From contig NZ_PGTS01000001.1 of NCBI RefSeq assembly GCF_002844235.1, forward strand, positions 744,001 through 808,000: a stretch of DNA of 64,000 nucleotides, read 5' to 3'. Shown here piece by piece: positions 54,160 to 61,914 of the stretch. The notes beneath the pieces were generated by a model. The model was not told the DNA's origin. It was given only the letters and a program-made list of their open reading frames with translations, and made no database searches. Both the position numbers and the translations under genes were made by a program. The stretch's first letter is position 1, and the number at the start of each line of letters is the position of its first letter. Origin of the DNA: Thalassospira povalilytica. GTDB taxonomy: Bacteria > Pseudomonadota > Alphaproteobacteria > Rhodospirillales > Thalassospiraceae.

Positions 54160-56019
54160 ATGTGTGGTATTGCCGGGCTAACAGCACCAACTGATCAGCC
54201 GGCAATGGCGCGCATGTTGCAAAAACTGTCCCATCGTGGCCCTGACCATCAAGCAATATGGACAGAGCCGAATGATGCCATGGGTGGAGCGGTTGCACTT
54301 GGCTGTGCGCGGCTCATGACCACGGATCCCGATCCATCTGCGGATCAGCCATTGGTGACATCAGACGGGAAATTCGTTCTGGTATTTAATGGCTATATTG
54401 CCGGTCACCGCCGCAAGATTGCCCGCCTGAACAATGACGGTGGTTTGCCACGCAGTTCCAGTGACGCCGAACTTGTCTTGCAAGTGCTGGCGCGTGCCGT
54501 TGCGGATGATTGCGATGTTGCCGATATTCTGGCCAGTCTTTCCGGGCAGTTCGCGCTGGCACTTTGGGACCGGACGCAAAGGCGGCTTTGGCTGGCCTGC
54601 GATCCGTTGGGGATCAAGTCGCTTTATGTTGCGCATCGCACCAATGGTGACATTGCCTTTGCTTCGGAACTGGCGGCACTTGATGAAATACGGGCAGGCC
54701 AATTCGATGACAGCATTGCATCAGATTACTTTGCCCATCTGTTCGTGCCTGCCCCGGCAAGCGGTTTTCGCCAGACAGAACGTCTGAAGCCGGGAACGGT
54801 CCTGTGTTGGCAGGATGGCAAAATATCGCGCAGCATAATCGCCCATCCGGCAACCGCCGAACGCCCGGGGCAGGCCATACCGGATGTAATCGCGAATTTG
54901 CGCCAACATGTTCGTCAATCGGTTGCCGATGCGATGGATGTTGATTGCACCCTTGGCTGTCTGGTTTCAGGCGGGCTTGATAGTGCCGGTGTAGCGGCAA
55001 TCGCATGCGACATTGCGCGCGCGCATGATCGTGATCCGCCACCTGCATTCACGATGGGGTTCGATGACCCGGGACGTGATGAAACCGATGCGGCACGTAA
55101 ATTGTGTGCGCATCTCGGACTTGAATTAAGCATTGTTTCGGCCCCGCAAAAGGCGGACGAGATTTTAGATATTCTGACAGCGGCACTCAGAGCCGTCGGA
55201 GTACCCTTTGCCAATCCTGCGATCGTTTTGAACTGGAAGCTGGCAGAACGGGTGGCGCGGGATGTGCGGGTCTGTCTAAGTGGTGATGGTGGTGATGAGC
55301 TGTTTGGCGGTTACCCGCGATATCGCGCCGCACGGTTGTTTGACAGTGCCTGGCACTATCTGCCAGCAAGCCTGCGGCGATTATCGGCACAGGCCGGACA
55401 GGGGATTGGCAATCGCGCATTGTCGCGGTTCCTGACTGGCGGCCAAGGGGATGCAAAGACAGCATTCACGGTTTGGAATAACCGTTGTGCGATTAGCCAA
55501 CTGACGGCGGGTTGGCATCCCGATGATGGCGGTTTTGACGTTAAAAGGCCGCTGGCCGATCAGATGATGACGTTTGATCGTGATGTGACCTTGCCCGGTA
55601 ATCAGCTTGTCATGGCTGATATTTGCGGGATGGCGTTCGGGCTTGAATATCGGCCGCCATTGTTGGGCCATGATATCGTACGCAAAGCATCCCAGGTGCC
55701 GGGGATATCCCACCTGCGCGGGGGCGGCAAAGCGGTTTGGCGTGAAGTCGTTGCGCCGTTTCTTCCGTACTGGCATCTGCGCAATCGCAAGATCGGCTTC
55801 AATCCGCCTGTTGCAAACTGGCTGGCGATGCTGGGGCCATACATCTGGGGGGACGAGACCCGGATTTTGCAAAACCTGTTTGCGCATACGGGAATGACAT
55901 CAACCGAACAACGCAAATGCTGGAAGCGTGCCATATCGGGACGGGATATGGACATGTCGTTTAGTGTTTGGGCGCTTCTGGTTTGGGCGGTCTGGCCAAT
56001 GGTTCGCAACGGGAAATAG
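54160..56019 (+). CDS. Asparagine synthetase-like amidotransferase (variant glutaminase site)
   Basis: This 619-residue protein has an N-terminal class II glutaminase domain (MCGIAGLTAP with nucleophile Cys2; LSHRGPDHQ) and a C-terminal ATP-pyrophosphatase domain (CLVSGGLDSAGVAA, PPi loop; CLSGDGGDELFGGYPRY). The normal glutaminase sequence FNGEIYN reads FNGYIAG here, so the Glu that helps bind glutamine is lost; Asp of SSSDAE is kept. It may use ammonia, bind glutamine differently, or amidate something other than aspartate; AsnB-like proteins of this shape also occur in polysaccharide and natural-product loci. It directly follows the RHH gene with TAAGG before the ATG. Confidence 0.88.
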   Translation: MCGIAGLTAPTDQPAMARMLQKLSHRGPDHQAIWTEPNDAMGGAVALGCARLMTTDPDPSADQPLVTSDGKFVLVFNGYIAGHRRKIARLNNDGGLPRSSSDAELVLQVLARAVADDCDVADILASLSGQFALALWDRTQRRLWLACDPLGIKSLYVAHRTNGDIAFASELAALDEIRAGQFDDSIASDYFAHLFVPAPASGFRQTERLKPGTVLCWQDGKISRSIIAHPATAERPGQAIPDVIANLRQHVRQSVADAMDVDCTLGCLVSGGLDSAGVAAIACDIARAHDRDPPPAFTMGFDDPGRDETDAARKLCAHLGLELSIVSAPQKADEILDILTAALRAVGVPFANPAIVLNWKLAERVARDVRVCLSGDGGDELFGGYPRYRAARLFDSAWHYLPASLRRLSAQAGQGIGNRALSRFLTGGQGDAKTAFTVWNNRCAISQLTAGWHPDDGGFDVKRPLADQMMTFDRDVTLPGNQLVMADICGMAFGLEYRPPLLGHDIVRKASQVPGISHLRGGGKAVWREVVAPFLPYWHLRNRKIGFNPPVANWLAMLGPYIWGDETRILQNLFAHTGMTSTEQRKCWKRAISGRDMDMSFSVWALLVWAVWPMVRNGK

Positions 56020-56047
56020 CCAATGGCAGGAACAGCGTGGTTTTGCC

Positions 56048-57142
56048 TTATGCCGTGCTGTCACCGGCAATATTGCGCGACCGGCGATAAAGATTAAGGG
56101 CGGTCAGCGCGGTTGGCGCCAGTTGAACGACCTGGCGCGACAATGAAAGCACGCGTTCTTCGTCAAGGTTGCTGTCTTCAAACACCGACTGGGTCGTTTC
56201 GCACAATTCCGACAACTGACGTAATCCAAAGGTCCCCGACGTGCTTTTAAGGGCATGGACTTCGTTGCGCACGGTTTTCAGGTCATCTTCTGACAGGGCC
56301 TTGTCGATTTTGACCAGCCGTGATTCCGTTTCATTGATGAATATGTCGATGCCGCATTTTGCGCCTTCATCCCCGGCATCATTGTAAAGCTGTTCAAGAA
56401 CACGGATATCAAGCACCGGGCTTGTCGGGGATTCCGGACGTGGCGGGCGACCAATGCGTGCGCTTTTACTGCGCAGATGAGGCGGGGGCGAGTTTTTAGA
56501 CTGGGCGTTGCTGACCGTTCCCGGTGCACGCGAAATCAGGTCATGCATGGTTTCGATCAGCTTTTCGCGCTGGATCGGTTTGTTGATAAATTCATCGACC
56601 CCGGATTGGCGGGCAATGACATTCCAGTCGCGCGACTGATGTGCCGACAGCGCAATGATCGGGGTTTGTGAAACCGGTCCTGCCATGTGGCGGATACGGC
56701 GGGTGGTATGCAAGCCGTCCATATCGGGCATTTCAACATCCATCAGGATCAGGTCGGCATTGACCCCGCGGCGCAGCATGTTCAGAACCGTTTGTCCGTT
56801 GCTTGCTTCAACGATGCTGTATCCTTCGGCTTGAAGGATACGACGGGCGACCATGCGGTTGCTTTCGCTGTCATCGGCGATGATGACGGTCCCGATCTTG
56901 GAATCATTGGCCGAATTTTCGAGATTGATTTTATCAAGCGGCAGAAGCTGTGGCTTGACGAAGCAAACGGAAATCATGCCGCCATCGGCAAGTTCGGTTT
57001 CGTTGAAAATCAGATCTTCTTCGGCAACACCGGTGATCAATTGCTCCCACGCCGGATTGGCATAGACAATCCGTTCGTCCGCGTCAAAAAGAGCAATGCC
57101 TGCTTGCGTCTGCGCAAGTGCATCAATGATCCGATGTTCCAT
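56048..57142 (-). CDS. PAS-REC-Hpt signalling protein
   Basis: This 364-residue phosphorelay protein has no kinase. A short PAS-like start (about 1-60, AQTQAGIALFDADERIVYANPAWEQL, partly: IALFDADERIVYANPAWE) is followed by a receiver domain (about 84-205; VIIADDSESNR acidic pocket, LILMDVEMPDMDG with the phosphorylated Asp, PIIALSAHQ, FINKPIQ). A P/S-rich linker leads to an Hpt domain (about 245-350; EVHALKSTSGTFGL, phosphorylated His). It would pass phosphate between a hybrid kinase and a final regulator encoded elsewhere. It is convergent with the asparagine-synthetase gene and divergent from rpiR. Confidence 0.9.
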   Translation of the reverse strand: MEHRIIDALAQTQAGIALFDADERIVYANPAWEQLITGVAEEDLIFNETELADGGMISVCFVKPQLLPLDKINLENSANDSKIGTVIIADDSESNRMVARRILQAEGYSIVEASNGQTVLNMLRRGVNADLILMDVEMPDMDGLHTTRRIRHMAGPVSQTPIIALSAHQSRDWNVIARQSGVDEFINKPIQREKLIETMHDLISRAPGTVSNAQSKNSPPPHLRSKSARIGRPPRPESPTSPVLDIRVLEQLYNDAGDEGAKCGIDIFINETESRLVKIDKALSEDDLKTVRNEVHALKSTSGTFGLRQLSELCETTQSVFEDSNLDEERVLSLSRQVVQLAPTALTALNLYRRSRNIAGDSTA

Positions 57143-57203
57143 TGGCCACCTACCGATTCGGTGCCCAGTCCCTTACCAAAAGGCACAAAGATTCTTTTTG
57201 GGT

Positions 57204-57361
57204 GAAACGTTCACGTTTCTTGTATGACTCTTAATATTGTTACAGTTTTTTCTAATAAGTCCATGATTTTTAACAGTCACGGATCTAAGTCACTCAAAAC
57301 GCGTGAAACACTTGTTTGAAACATGTGTTTCAATGACCGCAGCAGGTGAAACATATGTTGC
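57204..57361. promoter_or_regulatory. Cluster of GAAAC/GTTTC inverted repeats upstream of rpiR
   Basis: Four sites: GAAACG-TTCA-CGTTTC (57204-57219); GAAAC-ACTT-GTTTG (57305-57318); TTGAAACA-TG-TGTTTCAA (57316-57333, perfect 8-nt arms); and the weaker GAAACA-TA-TGTTG (57348-57360). They fill the gap between the divergent PAS-REC-Hpt gene and rpiR and are the likely operators of the adjacent RpiR regulator. Confidence 0.65.
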
Positions 57362-57420
57362 GAAGTGCGAAGCCATGTGGCGTAATTTCAGGTGTCCTGT
57401 TGCACAAAGGTGCCTGATAG

Positions 57421-58296
57421 ATGGGTTTGTATTCCGATCTGCGCGAAAAACTGATTTCCGACTATGGCAAGCTAAGTCCGCAGATGCAGAAAGCGGCGCG
57501 CTATATTCTGGATCATCCCAACGAGGTCGCCTTGCGGTCGATGCGCGCACTTGCCGCGGCTGCCGATGTTCCGCCCAGCACGATCACCCGTCTGATGGGG
57601 GCGATCGGGGTTGGCACATGGCAGGAATTTCGCGATCACTATCAGAACCGGTTGCTTGATCAGCCCGCAAGCTATGCCCAGCGGGCCCGTGAAACGCAAA
57701 GTACCGAACATGATGCCAATCGTGACGAACATTTGCTTGAAAGCATCGCGCGTACCGAAATCGACAATATCGGCGCTGCGTTCAATCCCGATCTGATGGC
57801 CGGAATGATCAGGGCATGTGCCGCAATCGAAAATGCGCGCCATGTCTATATTGTCGGGCGCGGGGCTGCGTATCCGGCGGCATATCAGTTTGCATATGCC
57901 TATCGGCTGTTTCGCGATAACGGTGTGCTGGTTGATGGTCATGCCGGCGCATTCGGGGATGAATTGCGCGGTATCGGGCGTCGCGATCTGATGATTGCGG
58001 TGGCGGCCAAACCCTATATCCGCGATACGGTCCGCGCCGTTGATTTCGCGCGCAGCCAGCATTGCCCGGTAATCGCAATCAGTGATTCAGACGTTTCCCC
58101 GATTGCACTTGATGCCATGACCAAACTGGTTGTGCGCGATACGTCGCAATCATTTTTCCAAAGTTTTACCGCTGCGTTGTCGGTCATGCAGGCGCTTGTT
58201 GCCCTGCTTGTCGCGCGTGGCGGTCAAAAGGCCCTGCAGCGGATTTCCGCAGCAGAAGAACAACTTGCTGCTTTCGATACCTATTTTGAAGACTAG
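57421..58296 (+). CDS. MurR/RpiR-family transcriptional regulator
   Basis: This regulator of 291 residues has an N-terminal RpiR helix-turn-helix (about 1-80: MGLYSDLREKLISDYGKL; QMQKAARYILDHPNEVALRS, partly; AAADVPPSTITRLMGAIG is the recognition helix region) and a C-terminal SIS domain (about 125-260: VYIVGRGAAYPAAYQFAY; DLMIAVAAKPYIRDTVRAV; VIAISDSDVSPIA). SIS domains usually sense phosphosugars, but many RpiR proteins next to amino-acid genes sense other small acids. It is probably the local regulator of the aminotransferase/BKACE/TRAP genes that follow; aminotransferase start is 33 nt downstream. Confidence 0.92.
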   Translation: MGLYSDLREKLISDYGKLSPQMQKAARYILDHPNEVALRSMRALAAAADVPPSTITRLMGAIGVGTWQEFRDHYQNRLLDQPASYAQRARETQSTEHDANRDEHLLESIARTEIDNIGAAFNPDLMAGMIRACAAIENARHVYIVGRGAAYPAAYQFAYAYRLFRDNGVLVDGHAGAFGDELRGIGRRDLMIAVAAKPYIRDTVRAVDFARSQHCPVIAISDSDVSPIALDAMTKLVVRDTSQSFFQSFTAALSVMQALVALLVARGGQKALQRISAAEEQLAAFDTYFED

Positions 58297-58329
58297 GGCA
58301 AAACTGCAGCCCCATACGGATTTCCGAAC

Positions 58330-59706
58330 ATGACGACTGTGTCAAATACCAATCCCGTTCCCAATGCCACCACCCGTGTTCTGCATCGTTCCAGTACGGC
58401 GACACCGCCGCGTGCTGTTCGCGGTGAAGGCATTTATATCTTTGATCAGAATGGCAAAAGCTATCTTGATGCCTGTGGCGGTGCGGCCGTGTCATGCCTT
58501 GGTCATTCCGACCCGGATGTTCGTGCGGCAATGCATGCCCAGATCGATCAGATTGCCTATGCCCATTCCGGGTTCTTTTCATCGGATGCGATGGAAGAAC
58601 TGGCTGATGAACTGGTGGCCAACGCACCGGCCGGTATGGACAAGGTCTACTTTGTGTCTGGCGGGTCGGAGGCTACCGAAGCCGCTCTTAAGATGGCGCG
58701 TCAGTATTTCCTGGAAATCGGGCAGCCGGACCGCAAATACGTGATTGCACGTCGCCAGTCCTATCATGGCAATACGCTTGGTGCCTTGTCGGTGGGCGGC
58801 AATATGTGGCGGCGCAAACAGTTCGAGCCACTTTTGATCACCGCAAGCCACATTGCACCAGTGTATCAGTATCGGGACCAGCGCCCGGATGAAACGCCGG
58901 AGACCTATGGTCTTCGTGTGGCCAATGAGCTTGAAACTGCAATCCTTGAACTTGGCGCCGATAGTGTTGCGGCCTTCGTGGCCGAGCCGGTTGTCGGTGC
59001 GACGGCCGGTGCCCTTGCACCGGTGCCGGGCTATTTCAAACGCATTCGCGAGATTTGCGATCAGTACGGTGTGTTGCTGATCCTTGATGAAGTGATGTGC
59101 GGCATGGGGCGTACCGGAACCCTTCATGCGATCGAACAGGAAGGCATTTCCGGCGATCTGCAAACAATTGCCAAGGGACTTGGCGCCGGATATCAGCCGA
59201 TTGGTGCGGTTCTGGTTTCCAAAAAGATCAATGACGCCATTGCAACCGGTTCGGGCTTTTTCCAGCATGGCCATACTTATCAGGGGCATGCCACGGCCTG
59301 TGCGGCGGCACTGGCAACCCAGCGGGCAATCCGCGATCGTGACTTGCTAGGCAATGTGGTCAAACAGGGGGAAAACCTTGTGAACGGGCTTCAGGCAAAG
59401 CTTGGGCAGCACCCGTTTGTTGGCGATATTCGCGGTCGCGGACTTTTCCGAGGGGTCGAACTGGTCGCAAACCGTGAAACCAAGGACCCGTTTGACCCGG
59501 CGCTCAAGATCAATGCGAAAATCAAAAAGGCGGCGTTCGCCCGTGGTCTTATGGCCTATCCGATGGGGGGCACAATTGATGGCGTGCGCGGGGATCATGT
59601 GCTGTTTGCGCCCCCGTTCATCGTTACCGAAGACGATGTTACAAAGATTGTTGATCTGTTTGCAGCTGCACTGGATGACGTCTTTGCCGCCGAGGGGCTG
59701 GCATGA
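58330..59706 (+). CDS. Class III PLP-dependent aminotransferase
   Basis: This pyridoxal-phosphate enzyme of 458 residues belongs to the omega/class III aminotransferases. Visible: DACGGAAVSCLGHSDPDV at the start of the fold, VYFVSGGSEATEAALKMAR (phosphate-binding), RRQSYHGNTLGALSVGG, LLILDEVMCGMGRTG (cofactor Asp) and TIAKGLGAGYQPIGAV with the Schiff-base Lys at about 282. Substrate class (omega-amine, beta-amino acid or amino aldehyde) cannot be read directly. Its stop overlaps the BKACE start by 4 nt, so a shared pathway is likely: amine to ketone, then cleavage of a beta-keto acid. Confidence 0.92.
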   Translation: MTTVSNTNPVPNATTRVLHRSSTATPPRAVRGEGIYIFDQNGKSYLDACGGAAVSCLGHSDPDVRAAMHAQIDQIAYAHSGFFSSDAMEELADELVANAPAGMDKVYFVSGGSEATEAALKMARQYFLEIGQPDRKYVIARRQSYHGNTLGALSVGGNMWRRKQFEPLLITASHIAPVYQYRDQRPDETPETYGLRVANELETAILELGADSVAAFVAEPVVGATAGALAPVPGYFKRIREICDQYGVLLILDEVMCGMGRTGTLHAIEQEGISGDLQTIAKGLGAGYQPIGAVLVSKKINDAIATGSGFFQHGHTYQGHATACAAALATQRAIRDRDLLGNVVKQGENLVNGLQAKLGQHPFVGDIRGRGLFRGVELVANRETKDPFDPALKINAKIKKAAFARGLMAYPMGGTIDGVRGDHVLFAPPFIVTEDDVTKIVDLFAAALDDVFAAEGLA

Positions 59707-60536
59707 TGGCATATGGTGAAACCCCGTTTCTGATTGCCGCGGCCCCCAATGGTGCGCGCAAGACCAAAACCGATCTTCCCAACATTCCGATCACCCCGGC
59801 CGAGGTCGCCCGCGAGGCGGTTGCCTGCCAGAAGGCCGGGGCAGCAATGATGCATCTGCATGTGCGTGATGATGATCAGAAACACAGTCTGGATGCCGGG
59901 CGCTATCGCGAGATGTTGACCGAAGTGCGCAATGCCGTCGGCCCGGACATGCTGTTGCAGGTCACGACCGAGGCGGTTGGCATCTATGATGCCGATGCGC
60001 AGATGGCCATGGTGCGTGCGCTTGTGCCTGATGCGGTGTCGATTGCCATTCGCGAAATCGCCCCGCCAAATGCCGACCTTGATCAGGTCCGGGCATTTTG
60101 CGAATTCATGCGTGAAGCGGGTATCTTGCCGCAATTCATTCTTTATGCCCCCGAAGATGTCGCGCGTTTCAACCAACTGGTCGAAGCGGGAATTCTGCCC
60201 GGCGAAAAGTTTCCGGTTCTTTTCGTGCTGGGACGTTACACGGTTGGTCAGATGTCCAATCCTGTCGAGTTGCTGCCATTCATCGGGTCCAGCCCGTATG
60301 TGTCGGAATGGATGCTGTGTGCGTTTGGTGCGTTTGAAAATGCATGTATCCTGACCGGGGCCGGACTGGGTGGTCACGGGCGTATCGGATTTGAGAATAA
60401 TCATCTTAAGGTTGACGGATCATTGGCACAGGGTAATGCTGACCTTATCGCGCAGGCAAGAGACGGTGCGCGTTTGATGGGCCGCAAGATCGCGACAGGC
60501 GAACAAGCAAATCAGATCATGCAACCATTATGGTAG
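59703..60536 (+). CDS. BKACE-family beta-keto acid cleavage enzyme (Kce-like)
   Basis: This zinc enzyme of 277 residues belongs to the DUF849/BKACE family, which condenses a beta-keto acid with acetyl-CoA and splits it into acetoacetate and a new CoA ester; 3-keto-5-aminohexanoate cleavage enzyme is the founder. Visible motifs are IAAAPNGARKTK near residue 11, AAMMHLHVRDDD (zinc His51 and His53), LLQVTTEAVGIY and GHGRIGFENNHL toward the C-terminus. The family covers many substrates, so the real one is unknown. The start ATGATG overlaps the aminotransferase stop. Confidence 0.9.
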   Translation: MMAYGETPFLIAAAPNGARKTKTDLPNIPITPAEVAREAVACQKAGAAMMHLHVRDDDQKHSLDAGRYREMLTEVRNAVGPDMLLQVTTEAVGIYDADAQMAMVRALVPDAVSIAIREIAPPNADLDQVRAFCEFMREAGILPQFILYAPEDVARFNQLVEAGILPGEKFPVLFVLGRYTVGQMSNPVELLPFIGSSPYVSEWMLCAFGAFENACILTGAGLGGHGRIGFENNHLKVDGSLAQGNADLIAQARDGARLMGRKIATGEQANQIMQPLW

Positions 60537-60570
60537 GAGGCCTCATCGCAAGCACTTGAAATGCTGAAAG

Positions 60571-60678
60571 TTTGAATTTTATCAGGAGGTTTTGGGGTTA
60601 TGGGCTTTAAATTCAAAGCGCCCAACCCTATAATCTGGAAGTCGAAACACCTGATTTAACTGGTGTTTCCCTATAATT
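60571..60678 (+). promoter_or_regulatory. Structured promoter region of the TAXI-TRAP genes with RpiR-like half-sites
   Basis: The 204-nt gap holds TTTGAATTT/AAATTCAAA (60571-60579 with 60609-60617) and then two CCCTATAAT elements (60626-60634 and 60669-60677), each containing the consensus -10 TATAAT. Between them is GAAACACC/GGTGTTTC (60644-60651 with 60662-60669), with the same GAAAC/GTTTC half-sites as upstream of rpiR but a wider spacer. Confidence 0.55.
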
Positions 60679-60740
60679 CGACTGTTCCGTCCAGAATGGT
60701 TGGATGCCTTATAACAGGGTGTACAAGGGAGCTAATCCTA

Positions 60741-61718
60741 ATGAAAAAACTAATTGCAGTAGCGACTGCCGTGGCAGCGATTGCTGGCGCATCGCTTTTT
60801 GCTGGTCAGGCATCAGCACAGGAAAACCGTTTCATCACCATCGGTACCGGTGGCGTAACCGGCGTTTACTACCCGACCGGTGGCGCGATCTGCCGTCTGG
60901 TGAACAAGGATCGTAAAGAGCACGGCATTCGTTGCTCGGTCGAATCCACCGGTGGTTCGTCCTACAACATCAACACCATCCGTTCGGGCGAACTGGACCT
61001 TGGTGTTGCACAGTCCGACATCCAGTACTATGCCCTGCATGGTGAGAAAGCATTCTCCGAAGTCGGTCCGTTCGAAGATCTTCGTGCTGTCTTCTCCGTC
61101 CATCCGGAGCCGTTCACCGTTGTTGCCCGTGCAGATGCCGGCATCAAAACCTTTGACGACCTCAAAGGCAAGCGCGTGAACATCGGTAACCCGGGTTCGG
61201 GTCAGCGCGACACCATGGACATCGTTATGGCAGCCAAAGGCTGGACTCTTGACGATTTCGCACTGGCATCCGAGCTCAAGCCGGCTGAACAGTCCCAGGC
61301 GCTTTGCGACAACAAGATCGACGCGATGATCTACACCGTTGGTCACCCGTCCGGTTCGATCCAGGAAGCAACCACTGCCTGTGATTCGGTTCTGGTTGAA
61401 GTTGCTGGCGATGCAATCGACAAACTGGTTGCCGAAAACCCGTATTACCGTGTTGCCACCATTCCGGGCGGCATGTATCGCGGTAACCCGGATGACGTCA
61501 AAACCTTTGGTGTTGGCGCAACCTTCGTATCCTCGACCGCAACCGATGCGGACGTTGTTTACCACGTTGTTAAAGCAGTCTTTGACAACTTCGACGATTT
61601 CAAAAAGCTGCATCCGGCTTTCGCGAACCTCGTCAAAGAAGAAATGGTCAAAGACGGCCTGTCGGCACCGCTGCATGACGGCGCTGTCAAATACTACAAA
61701 GAAGCAGGCCTGATGTAA
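60741..61718 (+). CDS. TAXI-family TRAP transporter solute-binding protein
   Basis: This periplasmic binding protein of the TAXI type has 325 residues. A signal peptide is [20 protein letters not shown] up to about residue 26 (QASA). The TAXI start [21 protein letters not shown] is conserved (quoted partly: [16 protein letters not shown]), as are [20 protein letters not shown] and [21 protein letters not shown] proteins serve fused TRAP permeases such as the gene that follows; known ligands are mostly organic acids and glutamate-like compounds. The ATG at 60741 has AAGGGAG upstream. The codons are strongly biased, as in highly expressed genes. Confidence 0.95.
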   Translation: MKKLIAVATAVAAIAGASLFAGQASAQENRFITIGTGGVTGVYYPTGGAICRLVNKDRKEHGIRCSVESTGGSSYNINTIRSGELDLGVAQSDIQYYALHGEKAFSEVGPFEDLRAVFSVHPEPFTVVARADAGIKTFDDLKGKRVNIGNPGSGQRDTMDIVMAAKGWTLDDFALASELKPAEQSQALCDNKIDAMIYTVGHPSGSIQEATTACDSVLVEVAGDAIDKLVAENPYYRVATIPGGMYRGNPDDVKTFGVGATFVSSTATDADVVYHVVKAVFDNFDDFKKLHPAFANLVKEEMVKDGLSAPLHDGAVKYYKEAGLM

Positions 61719-61729
61719 TTCAGGCAGGA

Positions 61730-61764
61730 ACGGAGGGCAGGTTTCTGCCCTCCGTTTTTCTTTC
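61730..61764 (+). terminator. Strong hairpin after the TAXI gene
   Basis: ACGGAGGGCAG (61730-61740) pairs perfectly with CTGCCCTCCGT (61745-61755) over GTTT and is followed by TTTTCTTTC. Partial termination here would give more binding protein than permease. A second small hairpin GGTATCG/CGATACC is near 61802-61820. Confidence 0.88.
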
Positions 61765-61914
61765 TTTCGCCCGCTGGGTACGACCAAAAAATTGAATTAA
61801 ACGGTATCGTTGATCGATACCAGGGTACTCCGTGGGCGACCGGGTGTGTGTCGACGGAGATTTTTTGATTCTGGAGACCAGAACAAAAATCTTTGTTCAG
61901 ACCGGGAGTTTGTA

